Positions 33,891 to 43,140 of a stretch of 64,000 nt of DNA are shown piece by piece. A program made the position numbers and the translations under genes. Each line of letters begins with the position of its first letter. Position 1 is the stretch's first letter. This stretch comes from Reticulitermes speratus. Its lineage: Eukaryota; Arthropoda; Insecta; Blattodea; Rhinotermitidae. The notes under the pieces are model-generated. The model saw nothing but the letters and a program-made list of their open reading frames with translations, had not been told where the DNA came from and ran no database searches. The stretch covers positions 4,112,558-4,176,557 of the forward strand of contig JAJKFL010000237.1 of the NCBI GenBank assembly GCA_021186555.1. The letters are read 5' to 3'.

Positions 33891-34429
33891 ATATCACATG
33901 TAGTCAAGTTTCATTATCATTTATATATTACAGTTATTTACAATTTCTGTATTTAAATATATAAAATATAGAATATAAAATCCTTAAATGAGTTTCGTCA
34001 ATATTTTCGTAGTAAAACGATAAAATGAAGCTATGTGGTTTTTGAAGATGTATCTTCTACCATTAGCTTGTTTTTGGCAGTTGGTTCAGTATATATAGGT
34101 AATCAGTTAAGTAAAACAGGCCTGTTTGTGTTGTGAGGTGCAGTGGTGAGGTTTGTGCTGACTGGCTGTAGGGGTTAAAGGGTAAAAAGTGAAAATTTAG
34201 TGAATTTCGTTGGTGTGTAATTTGTGATTTGTTAAAAAAAAATGCACGGTGAAGATAATATCAGATTTTCAGAAAAGTGTCTATTAGCTTCATCAATTTT
34301 GCCTCCAAATCCGTTTGTCAATAAATAACAATTTTAGAAATAATAAAGATGTTTTCATAAAATTTGATACAGGAAAATTTTGATAAACTTTTTCAGCACA
34401 CTCTAACGGTGAGGTGTCAGAGCTTCTGC

Positions 34430-34492
34430 GGTGACACACAGCGTCACGTGCCACAGGCACTGACACACAGCGTCACGTGCCACAGGCACTGA
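34430..34492. repeat. 32-bp direct duplication
   Basis: TGACACACAGCGTCACGTGC plus CACAGGCAC occurs twice in tandem. Confidence 0.85.
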
Positions 34493-34591
34493 CATCTCAT
34501 CCACACCGCTAAGAAAACCTTTAAACTCGCATTTCAATTTCGGTGACGGGAAAGAGTAACACGTAATTTATGCGCAGTGGACATTGTTAAG

Positions 34592-35200
34592 CGCGTTCGC
34601 AAAATTGCGAAAAGCGGCTATTAGCTTCGTCATATCTGTGCGTCTGTCTGTCTGTCCGTCCGCACGTAACAACTCGGCTCCCACTGAAATGATTTTCGTG
34701 AAATTTGATATTTGAATATTTTTAGAAAATCTGTCGAGAAAATTCAAGTTTCATTAAAATCTGACAACAATAACGGTACTTTACATGAAGACCTATGTAC
34801 ATTTATGACAATATCTCGCTGAATTCTTCTTAGAATGAGAAATGTTTCAGACAAAAGTTGTAGATAAAATCAAAACACACATTTTATGTTCAATAACTTT
34901 TTTCCTAAAATCGTGTCCTTTATGAGATAATGTAGAAAAATACGGTGCAGCCAGACAGACCACAGATGACAATATAATACGGCGCATGCGCTTGGCATGC
35001 TGGATAACTAAGGCTACAGACACACACTCAGAATATGTAATACTGCTTTTCCACGGCAACAATGGTTACGCGAACGCGCCTCAATATGTTATACTACATT
35101 GCCTATCTTGTTCGTTAAGTCTCACAGTGTTAGTAACAGACAAAAAGGACAGGAATTATAATTTCAAAAACCAGTGTGAGTATAATATTTAATTTCCTTC
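34592..35200 (+). repeat. Interspersed repeat Y
   Basis: It begins GCGCGTTCGCAAAATTGCGA and AAAGCGGCTATTAGCTTCGT, with the CTGTCTGTCTGTCCGTCC tract, then the same ordered blocks as 26432-27122, including GCGCATGCGCTTGGCATGCT. Further right (35280-35480) an inverted, weakly related segment (GACGGAGGGACAGACAGAGA) may be the opposite end of the element. Confidence 0.7.
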
Positions 35201-35744
35201 AAAATTACATTCATCAAAAGACATGTTTTGAAACGTCTGTCACAGTACAAAACCTTTAAGACCACACAACACTAATGCTGCTATGACGTAACGAACTGCA
35301 CGATAGTAATGTTCAAAAGTAAAATTGACGAGTGATGTCCAATAGCATGACATTCATACCAAATTTAGTGTAAAACTGTGCTTGAGTCTAAAATACTAAT
35401 GTCCGTCATTTAATCAGATGACGGAGGGACAGACAGAGACCAAAGGAGTTTGTTAACATGGTCCTTCGCGACTACTAATTTATATAATACAGAAATATTA
35501 GGGCAAATCTCAATAACAATAATTGTAACGTTATGGTGGAGGGGGCATCAGTAAATTTGTTGAATTTTATCGCAACGGGAGTTCGGTGTCATTTGTGGAT
35601 ATTGCAGGGTAATTAATTTAGTGAGTTAGACGATAAATTTGAGGCCAACGTCCTGAAACCGAAGGTCATTGCCATTAGTACGAATGCTGAATGGACTGAC
35701 TGACAACAGTGTGAAAATGTTAGGAAATAGACAAGCTGCAAGGA
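35201..35744. other. Unassigned sequence, possibly the right end of repeat Y
   Basis: Contains GACGGAGGGACAGACAGAGA in inverted sense relative to the repeat Y start. No gene is supported. Confidence 0.35.
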
Positions 35745-36140
35745 ACCTATCGGATTGCGGAACTGCGTGTGTGATATTATATAAGCACGTAGAGTGACCT
35801 TCTTGAGAAGCTGACAGTCGCTAATTTAGTAAAAAAAATTACCCCCCGCCTTTTATGAAGCCCGATGATTTATTACTTTCAGGAAATTCGTTTTTTTTTT
35901 CAAAGTTAAAAAACATGGAGCAAAGTGGTTTCTGAACAGCTGACAGTCGCTTAGCTGATAAATCGTCCGTCTTTCTGAAATCTGAAAGTTAAATACAGTG
36001 TTCAATAGAGCCAGGCACTGGGCCCCATCATTGAGCAAATCCAGTTCACGCCCTTAAAATATTTTTAAATCTACTTTAATATTACCCCCTACATCTACGT
36101 TTTGGTCTTCCAAGTTGTCTGTTCCTTTTAAATTTTTCGA
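35745..36140 (-). pseudogene. LINE family 1, degenerate 3' end with two tails
   Basis: On the minus strand CTTGGAAGACCAAAACGTAG, GGTAATATTAAAGTAGATTT and GTGAACTGGATTTGCTCA parallel the LGRPRRR..DNIKMDL..NWIDLAQ coding tail. Two successive 3'-UTR-like stretches follow, both ending with the GCTGACAGTCGC and CTTTGCTCCATG type blocks. The frames are disrupted. Confidence 0.55.
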
Positions 36141-36245
36141 CTAAATTTTGTGAATCTTGTAGCTCATGCGTGCTACATGTCCCGTTGTCTTAATCTTCCC
36201 ATTTTTATCTTTGTCATAATAATTCTTGAAGAGAAGTAATTAAGA

Positions 36246-36498
36246 GATGGTTAGTCGCCGGCCTCTTACCGCGGAGGCCCGGGTTCTATCCTGGGTCAGT
36301 CCATGTGGGATTTGTGGTGGGCAAAGTGGCACTGGGACAGGTTTCTTCCCGAGTACTTCGGTTTTCCCCTGTCAATTTCATTCCACCGGTGCTCCAATAA
36401 AATGCAAAGCAGAAAAATCCTCATCATCTTCATCACAGGGTTGCACAATAAGCCTTAGGCTGCGGTGCGTCCGTAGCATCTGCTGCGGGGCTCTTCAA
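36246..36498 (+). mobile_element. SINE family B, 5'-truncated
   Basis: It begins inside the head (GGTTAGTCGCCGGCCTCTTA). The B box is altered to CCGGGTTCTATCCTGGGT. The body and 3' end are intact (CACCGGTGCTCCAATAAAAT, TAGGCTGCGGTGCGTCCGTA, GCTGCGGGGCTCTTCA). Confidence 0.88.
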
Positions 36499-36579
36499 TT
36501 AAAAAATTAAGGGATGTTATGTAATGTTGTCCATCCTTCCGTCACCTCTTGTCTCTTAGTTCCGAATACCTTCTTAAAA

Positions 36580-36765
36580 CTTTTAGGCAATGCTATGGCT
36601 CAGGCCTCTTATCGCGGAGGCCAAATTTCAATCCTAGGTCAGTCCGTGCGGGGTTTGCGGTTAATGAAAGGGCACTGGAACAGGTTTTACTTCGAGTCCT
36701 CCTTTTGTCACCTGTCAGTATCACGCCACCATCGCTCCATACTCATACTACAACCACAGCAACAG
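36580..36765 (+). mobile_element. SINE family B, diverged copy
   Basis: GCTATGGCTCAGG, TCGCGGAGGCCAAATTTCAA, CCTAGGTCAGTCCGTGCGGG, ACTGGAACAGG and CCACCATCGCTCCATAC preserve the order of family B with many substitutions. Confidence 0.7.
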
Positions 36766-36938
36766 ACACAGCACTGCTACATCCTAGCTTTTTGTTTCCA
36801 AACGACGTCACTGGATATTCTAAGATATTAAGGGAGAACACAGCGATTTGCTAAGTATTAACTGAAGGGGAAAAAAACTGTTTTTTTTTTCAAAATTTTA
36901 TTCCTTTATTACACTTACAGAGAATTAGACAGAAGACG

Positions 36939-36975
36939 AACATGTTTCGACTTGTTCACATTAAGCCATTTTCAG
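36939..36975 (-). ncRNA. Hammerhead-like motif
   Basis: On the minus strand CTGAAAA, T, stem GGCTT/AAGTC around a 9-nt loop, GAAAC, ATGTTC. It stands alone, next to the foldback at 37004. Confidence 0.45.
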
Positions 36976-37087
36976 TTCCGGCCCACAGAAACACACAAAG
37001 GAATCACTATTTACACACACCAATTAGATGCAACTTTATTTTAAAAACTGTATAGTTTTTAAAACATATTTAAAAACTTTTAAAACC

Positions 37088-37124
37088 CGACATATGTTTC
37101 GGCTCTTATAGAGCCATCTTGCTT
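37088..37124 (-). ncRNA. Hammerhead-like motif, left arm
   Basis: On the minus strand the CTGAAGA box is altered to AGCAAGA, but T, stem GGCTCT-ATA-AGAGCC (6 bp), GAAAC and the ATATGTC end are intact. Confidence 0.45.
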
Positions 37125-37184
37125 AAAAGTGAACCAATGAAAAAGACGTTTTAATATATATGCAGTTTTAACGACAATAAACCC

Positions 37185-37220
37185 CTGAAGATGGCTCTAT
37201 AAGAGCCGAAACATATGTCG
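37185..37220 (+). ncRNA. Hammerhead-like motif, right arm
   Basis: CTGAAGA, T, a perfect 6-bp stem GGCTCT/AGAGCC with an ATA loop, GAAAC, ATATGTC. The GTC triplet at the expected cleavage position is the classical hammerhead one. Confidence 0.6.
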
Positions 37221-37387
37221 GGTTTTATAAAGTTTTTAAATATGTTTTAAAAAACTATACAGTTTTTTAAATAGAGTTGCATCCAGTTGGTGTATGTAAA
37301 TAGTGACTGTGAAAAGATGCACGGTGATTACAGAATAAAACACAAAGGAATGTCTGTATTTTTTTACAAAATTTTTGGTAAATATTA

Positions 37388-37942
37388 ACAATCAGTCAAA
37401 ACAACACACATTCAGAAAGAATAAGGCTACATGTTTCGGCTAAATGATTAGCCATCATCAGGACCAATTACAAGAATAAAAAATGGGGATTTATACAACT
37501 GTATTTCAGGTTTGAGATCTCAACTTTACGAATTAAAATATACATATAATGTAAATGGCATAAAAGTTTTGGAATTCCTGAAGTGTACAATTTTAAGTTC
37601 ATGAAACGTTAAAATATTAAACATAAAATAATATGACAGGAAATTATATATAAAATTCTTGGAAGCGACGTGTATATATTGCAGTCGGATCATCGAAATT
37701 GTGGAAAAATGCGTAAAAGTTAGGATTACTTTCAATTCCTTAATTTTGTTTTGCGTTTATTTTGTTTCTCTTACTTGTTATGTAATATATAAAGAACACG
37801 TAAGTGGGATAATATGGTGGGATATATATTGATGATTTGAAACTTATATAAGGTCTACGAATTACTTCACTAAGTTCATGAGGTATTTAGTCGAAACATG
37901 TAGCCTTATTCTTACTGAATGTATGTTGTGTTGACTGATTGT
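37388..37942. mobile_element. Inverted-repeat element, 555 bp, with hammerhead-like motifs
   Basis: The outer arms 37388-37438 and 37892-37942 are about 51 bp and near-complementary: ACAATCAGTCAAAACAACAC with the complement of GTTGTGTTGACTGATTGT, and AATAAGGCTACATGTTTCG with its complement. The interior is AT-rich and non-coding. Confidence 0.7.
37427..37462 (-). ncRNA. Hammerhead-like motif, canonical box
   Basis: On the minus strand CTGATGA, T, stem GGCT/AGCC with an AATCATTT loop, GAAAC, ATGTAGCC. It has the full CTGATGA box. The right-arm partner at 37875-37904 keeps only GTCGAAACATGTAGCC. Confidence 0.55.
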
Positions 37943-37944
37943 GA

Positions 37945-38566
37945 CATTCATTTATATTTAATAACGCAAGACGGATGTGAAACATTAAAGCAAAACACTG
38001 TCAGTCGAATAAGAGAATTTCCCGAAATCTTTCCAATTACAAAAGAAATAACCCAGCAAACGTCTTGACAGTACGCCTAAACCATAGAAGCAGCACAAAA
38101 CCTGCGTAAAGTCAGCAGGACTTACGTCTCCGATGTTTCGGATTAGGCAGTTCAGGAAGGACCTGTCTTTCAATAGCATACTAATGAACCAAACAGCTGA
38201 TTTAAAACCCGTCCAATCACCTGTGAACACACGACCTGTGATGATGTAGAGGCACGAAGCAGCTACATAAGAAGCGAGAGAGGAGAGTGTTTAGCTGAAT
38301 AGCTGGCACGTAGTTGCCCTGTTGTTACTGTTCTTAATTGTTTCTGGGTCTATTTAGCGATACTGTATTTACTGCAAAGGTTATATAACGTTCAGGCAGG
38401 AATTACATGCTTATTCAAGCACGTCTGTTGTAAGTAGGCTCTAATCGAACGGTCAGTGTCTTGAACTAAGTCCAAGGAACTGTCGTAAGAAATTGTGAGA
38501 CTTGATTTCTCACAGTGACAACCTGAGAACTGTCTTCTGTGGTGGGCTGTATAGTCTGGTAGATTA
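37945..38566. other. Unassigned sequence
   Basis: A GATGTTTCGG core at 38137-38150 recalls the hammerhead-like family without the other boxes. No gene is supported. Confidence 0.4.
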
Positions 38567-38568
38567 GT

Positions 38569-38630
38569 ACCGACGTTTCAGAAAACCTGCTGTCATAATC
38601 CTTAACAGGTTCTTCCGAAACATCGGCGGT
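38569..38630. repeat. Small inverted repeat carrying the GAAACRTCGG core
   Basis: ACCGACGTTTCAGAAAACCT at 38569 pairs with AGGTTCTTCCGAAACATCGG at 38607, around a 16-nt spacer. It looks like a minimal foldback of the V-type core (compare 28249 and 43884). Confidence 0.6.
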
Positions 38631-38678
38631 TCAGTGTACGGACCAAGATCATTATCATCGTCACTGTAGGCCTATATA

Positions 38679-39232
38679 CAGCGTGTTTCATAAGTCCATC
38701 CGGGATTTAGAGGCCTGGCCATGCAGTAGCAAACCCACATATAAGAGATAAAAGCATGCCAACAGATAGAGGAAATGTAAAAGTTTTTTCGTGATAGATG
38801 CGATGGCGTAGTTACCCGTTTCTCGGCTAGGAGGCAGTGGTGTGCAAACATGGCGCTTTCAGGTGAACAGAAAGCTTTTTGTGTCCTGCAATTTGCTAAA
38901 ACCCAGTCAATTGTAACAGTGCAACGTGGTTTTCGAACCACGTATCGTACAGAACCACTAACGGACAAAACAGTAAGAAACTGGTATAGAAAATTCGAGG
39001 AAACTGGCTGTTTGTGTGTCGCAAAACGTACAGGTAGGCCGTGTGTGGCAGGAGCTAGATTACAGGATTGACGTCTGTCTAGTCACCAAAGGGGGACATA
39101 TTGAACATTTGTAAGGTAGGTTCAAAACGTGGATATGTACTCTTTTCACTGACATGCTCTCATTCCCCGTGTGTGATTTGGCTCCTGAGCTACAGAACTC
39201 CGAAATTCCGGAGGGATTTATGAAACACCCTG
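38679..39232 (+). mobile_element. Internally deleted Tc1/mariner-like element, copy 1
   Basis: It is flanked by TA (38677-38678 and 39233-39234). Terminal inverted repeats are CAGCGTGTTTCATAAGTCCA and the complement of GGATTTATGAAACACCCTG. The interior retains the two ends of a transposase gene joined by a large deletion. This is a non-autonomous derivative. Confidence 0.85.
38850..39071 (+). pseudogene. Transposase N-terminal HTH domain (deleted gene)
   Basis: The 73-residue frame begins MALSGEQKAFCVLQFAKTQS and continues with a VQRGFRTTYRTEP, DKTVRNWYRKFEETGC and RTGRPC pattern, a helix-turn-helix domain of the DUF4817 type that binds transposon ends. After RTGRPC the sequence jumps to the last coding portion (VWQELDYRIDVCRVTKGGHI is read in another frame at about 39042-39109). 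The catalytic core with its DDE acids is absent, so no transposase can be made. Confidence 0.75.
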
Positions 39233-39234
39233 TA

Positions 39235-39406
39235 AATGAAGATGGTAACATCTGTTTGCGACGTCAAGTTTTTTACTTCTGGGACGATATCAACTTACAT
39301 AAATCGTTTGCTGTTATTCATTTTGTGCATCAGCAGTGTAACTGATATTACGCCAACAAACACACATACAATTTTATATTATTTTCACCGTGTATTTTTT
39401 ACAATT
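39235..39406. other. Unassigned spacer
   Basis: Short unique stretch between the mariner relic and the foldback element. Confidence 0.4.
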
Positions 39407-39471
39407 CACAAATTACATAACAACGAAATGCTCTATATATTCACTTTATATTCTTTATTCTTTAACCCCTA

Positions 39472-39507
39472 CATATGTTTCGGCCTTTACAAGGCCATCT
39501 TCAGGGG
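39472..39507 (-). ncRNA. Hammerhead-like motif, left arm
   Basis: On the minus strand CTGAAGA, T, stem GGCCTT/AAGGCC with a GTA loop, GAAAC, ATATGTA. The core is complete in this arm. Confidence 0.6.
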
Positions 39508-39752
39508 GCTCGCAAGTCACATTCACTTCACATCCAATGTTTCTGTCTGTTACACAATCAGTCTCTGATGTGAATATATTTTGGTTGAAGTTGTTCAAAT
39601 TTGCAGATCTCGTTATACCATATGGATGCAATTGTCTGTTGTAGTTTTATTTGATGTTACGAAAGTTATAAGTTGATTTTGCTTGTTGGGCACTGACAAA
39701 TTTTGTAACAGACAAAAACATTGGATGTGAAGTGAATGTGGCTTGCGAGCCC

Positions 39753-39787
39753 CTTGAAGATGGCCTTGTAAAGGCCGAAACATGTGT
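39753..39787 (+). ncRNA. Hammerhead-like motif, right arm
   Basis: TTGAAGA (C replaced by T), T, stem GGCCTT/AAGGCC, GAAAC, ATGTGTA. One conserved base is lost relative to the left arm. Confidence 0.55.
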
Positions 39788-39922
39788 AGGGGTTGAAGAA
39801 TAAAGAATAAAAAGTGAAAATATGGTGCATTTCGTTGTTGTGTAATTTGTGAGACGCACATACAATTAGTAAAGTATGTTACAAATTATCTACACATTTT
39901 AAGTTCTCCTACATGTTTCTGC

Positions 39923-39949
39923 AAATGTTTCGCCTTCGCCATCTTCAGG
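39923..39949 (-). ncRNA. Hammerhead-like motif, short
   Basis: On the minus strand CTGAAGA, T, GGCGAAGGC as a minimal stem, GAAAC, ATTTG. A second ACATGT lies just beyond at 39911. Confidence 0.4.
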
Positions 39950-39952
39950 GAG

Positions 39953-40140
39953 ACCATCACACAAAGGGATTATACAAGCATCAAACCGTCATATTTTGCT
40001 TACACTTATGAACTGCGTCTATTTGACGATGCTTAATTTTATGTTTTTATACATTCCTTTGTGTTTTCTTCCCCCTGATATTGGCTAACATTCGCCGATA
40101 CATGGAGGAGAGCTTACATGTACAATAACGTGTAAAGCTT
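39953..40140. other. Unassigned spacer
   Basis: No recognisable feature. Confidence 0.4.
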
Positions 40141-40141
40141 T

Positions 40142-40752
40142 GGGCCTGGATAGCTCAGTCGGTATAGCGACTCGCTACGGGCTGGACGGTCCGGGGATCG
40201 AATTAGCCGATCCAGTGGCCGCACGGTCTGAGGCGTGGGTCTACGGCCGCTCGCTTACTGGATCGTGGGTTCGAATCCCACGGGGCATGGATGTTTGTGT
40301 TGTGTTTGTTGTAAGGACGGTAGCATGGAACGTAAAGTGACATGAAGGACGAAAGGATGTAAACAGTACAAAAATGGATCAAAGGGGGAAAAACCCCGGA
40401 CAGGTTAAAAAAATACACCGGGCATGGATGTCTGTCTGTGTGAGTGTTGTATAAGGACAGCAGTAGGATCGTTGAAGAACAGAAGACTTAAAAGTACAAA
40501 ATGGATCAAAGGAAAAACGAACAGAAAAAATCCGGTGTAGACAGTTTTTGCACCAGTCCATATCGGCCCTGTGCCTTACCCAACCTCCTGTACGATGAAT
40601 ACCGGGTCTCTTTTCCGGGGACAAAACGACAGGAGCGTGGCATTGACCACTCACCCCCATCTAGCTCTTAGGTTACAGAAACAGTACAGCTATACCTCTA
40701 CTCCCCCTTGGGCCTTCATGGCCTGTTCTAGGGTGACCTTTACCTTTTTTCA
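40142..40752 (+). mobile_element. SINE family A split by a SINE family C insertion
   Basis: The family A head (GGATAGCTCAGTCGGTATAG to GGGGATCGAAT) ends at 40204. Its body resumes at about 40531 (TCCGGTGTAGACAG) and runs to CCTTTACCTTTTTT. The material between is a family C SINE. Joining the two halves restores the normal family A order, proving nested insertion. Confidence 0.9.
40205..40530 (+). mobile_element. SINE family C variant with an unusual duplicated 3' part
   Basis: The tRNA-like head is normal (CCAGTGGCCGCACGGTCTGA, GTGGGTTCGAATCCCACG). After GGGCATGGATGT the usual body is replaced by GTAAGGACGGTAGCATGGAA and AAATGGATCAAAGG. The segment from GGGCATGGATG to GGATCAAAGG then occurs a second time (from about 40421). 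This is a subfamily with another tail, internally duplicated. Confidence 0.75.
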
Positions 40753-40754
40753 TC

Positions 40755-41386
40755 TTGTAATATTATAACATATTTTATGTGCATTCGTTGGTATAATATA
40801 AACCCTGTGTTGCTACACCATGTTTGGGCGTGTTATGATATATGTATATATGCTGTTTATGAATGTTAAAGCCCTTAGTAATAATCGATTCTTGTAAAAC
40901 AGTCTTTCTCTGAATACTACCTTCTACGGCCTAAACTTGTACGGCGTGGTTTTCAAAATGAAAATGGATTGACACTTAATTATTGCCGAGTGATATAGTA
41001 CTGAGTAATGCTCACTCTTATCCAGGTACGGTGATATGACTTGTAATGTTGACCTAAAATACCGGCAATAATAAATCTGAATTGTATAACACAAAACTGC
41101 TCATTACTGATTTAGAACACGCGATATCCATTCAAGTTTCTGCCATATTTGGAAACGCTGGTAACAGTCTGTTTAATAGCCCCAAGATTTCTCAATGGAA
41201 TGAAATCTGACAAGAAAGATTGATGGCATCCAATTACCTGTATTTACAGCCTTCATATAAGCCAGTCGTGATTCGACTCACACTGCAGACTGTTTGTACC
41301 CCACAGCTCCATTGCAGTCTTTGCTAAGATAAGCTCTGTGGAAAGTCATTTTATACTCCAGTCTTAACACTCACTGCTTGACATTA
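40755..41386. other. Unassigned sequence
   Basis: AT-rich, apparently unique, with no gene signals. Confidence 0.45.
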
Positions 41387-41388
41387 TA

Positions 41389-41934
41389 CAGGGCATACAC
41401 AAATGAATGGTGCGGTTTCAAAAGTGAATAACAAATTTATTTCTCACCTTACACGGGCAAAACATACACCTTCAGCGGCGGCAACTGTCCAAGTTTCTCA
41501 TTTGGTAATTGAAATCCTTCAATGTGTGCATCCTGGGTCACACGACACACATCCACACGGTAATCAAACTCATCCCAGACCCGGTGTAGCATGTCCGCTG
41601 TAATGGCCTGCAGTGCATGCGTTATCCGATCACGAATTTCATGATGGACGTGGGCAATGTGTACACAAACGCTGTCTTTAACGAACTCCAAAGAAAGAAA
41701 TCGCACGCTTCACTGTATCACAGATCTGGACACTCAAACGGAGCACACAGAAAGCTTCTCTGCTGCAACGCCTCTTGAATGCCGCGCCACGCAATAAGCA
41801 TGAGAAGCGAAAGCTGGTACGCATAGAAACTTGGACAGTTGCCGCCGCTGATGGTGTACGTTGTGCCCGTGTAATGTGAGACATGAATTTTGTATTCACT
41901 TTTGAAACCGCACCATTCTTTTGTGTATGCCCTG
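41389..41934 (-). mobile_element. Deleted Tc1/mariner-like element with about 115-bp inverted repeats
   Basis: TA dinucleotides flank it (41387-41388 and 41935-41936). The ends CAGGGCATACACAAA and GAATGGTGCGGTTTCAAAAG recur inverted at the right, and the similarity extends about 115 bp inward. The interior keeps only the end of a transposase gene. Long inverted repeats set it apart from the element at 38679. Confidence 0.82.
41449..41706 (-). pseudogene. Transposase C-terminal remnant
   Basis: The frame contains LEFVKDSVCVHIAHVHHEIR, then RITHALQAITADMLHRVWDE and FDYRVDVCRVTQDAHIEGF, aligning with the terminal part of the transposase read at 57540-57731 (VWQELYYRIDVCRVTKGGHI). The catalytic domain and N-terminus are gone. 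The last residues run into the inverted repeat. Confidence 0.75.
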
Positions 41935-41936
41935 TA

Positions 41937-42128
41937 TTTCAATAAATTGACTTTAGACATACAAAAATGAGACTTTATATGGATGACACGTCGGTCTGCC
42001 TTTGATCTAGTAAACGACTAAACCATTTGTTGGATTGTATGAAATTCGGTATAGGCTTTCTTTGCATAAAACTATCTAGCAAACATGAGTTTCAGGGAAA
42101 ATCGGCTCAGTGACAGTCATTTTTTTTG
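41937..42128. other. Unassigned spacer
   Basis: No recognisable feature. Confidence 0.4.
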
Positions 42129-42129
42129 T

Positions 42130-42411
42130 GAAGGGCCCCGCAGCAGATGCTACAGACGCACCGTCAGCCTTGAGGCTTTTTGTGCAACCCTGTGTGAAGA
42201 TGAAGAGAAAGATGATAAGTTTTTTTTTATTTTTCCGTGTAATGGAGCACCGGTGAATGAAACTGACAGGGGAAAACCGAAGTATTTGGGGGAAAAACCT
42301 GTCACAGTGCCATTTTGTCTAACACAAATCCCACTTGGACTGACCTGGGATCGAACCCGGGCCTCAGGGTGGGAGGCCGGCGACTAACCGCCTGAGCCAT
42401 GGCACGGCCCA
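42130..42411 (-). mobile_element. SINE family B, full length, reverse
   Basis: On the minus strand GGGCCGTGCCATGGCTCAGG, CGCCGGCCTCCCACCCTGAG, CCCGGGTTCGATCCCAGGTC (B box) and the complete body to GCTGCGGGGCCCTTCAC. The 3' end has a long T/A tract and the conserved GGAGCACCGGTG block. Confidence 0.92.
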
Positions 42412-42584
42412 GTGATATGTTACTTAACAGCGTAAACGAATTTATATCCTTCTTTTCCATGCTTATTTTCCGAAGGGTGAAATTCGGTGTAAGAAATCTG
42501 AGCAAGAAGCTGTTCATATTTGTAAGTTTCCTGAAGACTGACGTAGGGAATGCCGTATTATTATTATGGACGTAAATCAAACTA

Positions 42585-42770
42585 CATTCGAACTCGCTTA
42601 TAACGTTATGAAAGGAACTGAATATTTTGTGTCGTTATAAACGAGTGTTGTTATAACCGAGACACAATAATGTTGTGGTTAACAGTGAGGAATTAATTGG
42701 TACCACAGAATATCTGACGTTATAGACGAGGTGTCGTATAAACCGATGTCGTTATAACCGGGTTCGACTG
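42585..42770. mobile_element. 185-bp TA-flanked MITE, copy 3
   Basis: It lies between TA at 42583-42584 and 42771-42772 and is 186 bp long. Its terminus CAGTCGAACCCGGTTATAAC (minus strand) is the best-preserved end of the family. Confidence 0.82.
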
Positions 42771-42879
42771 TACATTTATGCTTGACAGTCAGTAAGACGT
42801 TGGTAAAGTCTGAATGCTAAGTCACGAAGTACGCCTTTTTCAAATTTGCTAAATATTAAGGCATTACCCATAACATGTA

Positions 42880-43137
42880 GGGCACGCGGTGGCGCAGTTG
42901 GTTGATGCACTGCGCTACAAGCCGGAAGGTCGCGGGTTTGATTTCCGATGAGTCGACTAGCCTCTAACAGAAATGAGTATAAGGAATATTTCCTGGGGGT
43001 CAAGGCGGCCGGTGCTTAGGGCTGGCAATCTTACCAGCTTCATGTGCCGATCGTCTAGAAATCTGGGAGCCTCAACTTCGTGGAACCCTAAGGGCCTGTA
43101 ATGTAATGGGATTGTTTTTCCTTTGCTTTGCTTTTAC
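42880..43137 (+). mobile_element. SINE family D, internally deleted
   Basis: GGCACGCGGTGGCGCAGTTG, CGCGGGTTTGATTTCCGATG (B box altered) and the 3' half with AAGGCGGCCGGTGC, CTAGAAATCTGGGAGCCTCA and a TTTGCTTTGCTTTT tail. The segment between the head and GAGTCGACTAGCC is missing about 60 bp compared with 32822-33127. Confidence 0.88.
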
Positions 43138-43140
43138 CAG

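Larger units (their letters stand above)
33552..34229. mobile_element. Foldback element with a SINE-like insertion
   Basis: The left arm 33552-33700 matches the foldback at 39407-39852: TCACAAATTACACACC, AAATGCACTATATTTTCACT, CCCCTACACATGTTTCAACC, AAGGCCATCTTCAGGGGCTC. The right end 34170-34229 is the inverted counterpart (GTAGGGGTTAAAGGGT, AAAGTGAAAATTTAGTG, GTGTGTAATTTGTGA) but lacks the hammerhead core. A 177-bp insertion lies at 33714-33890. Confidence 0.7.
37004..37307. mobile_element. Foldback element, 304 bp, with hammerhead-like motifs
   Basis: The arms 37004-37120 and 37188-37307 are inverted copies: TCACTATTTACACACACCAA pairs with TTGGTGTATGTAAATAGTGA at the ends, and ACCCGACATATGTTTCGGCT pairs with its complement at the centre. 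A 67-bp spacer separates them. No protein is encoded. Confidence 0.8.
39407..39852. mobile_element. Foldback element, 446 bp, with head-to-head hammerhead-like motifs
   Basis: The 149-bp arms 39407-39555 and 39704-39852 are reverse complements: TCACAAATTACATAACAACG at the left end and CGTTGTTGTGTAATTTGTGA at the right, with CATTCACTTCACATCCAATG near the inner ends. A 148-bp spacer holds no gene. It is the same family as 33552-34229. Confidence 0.82.
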
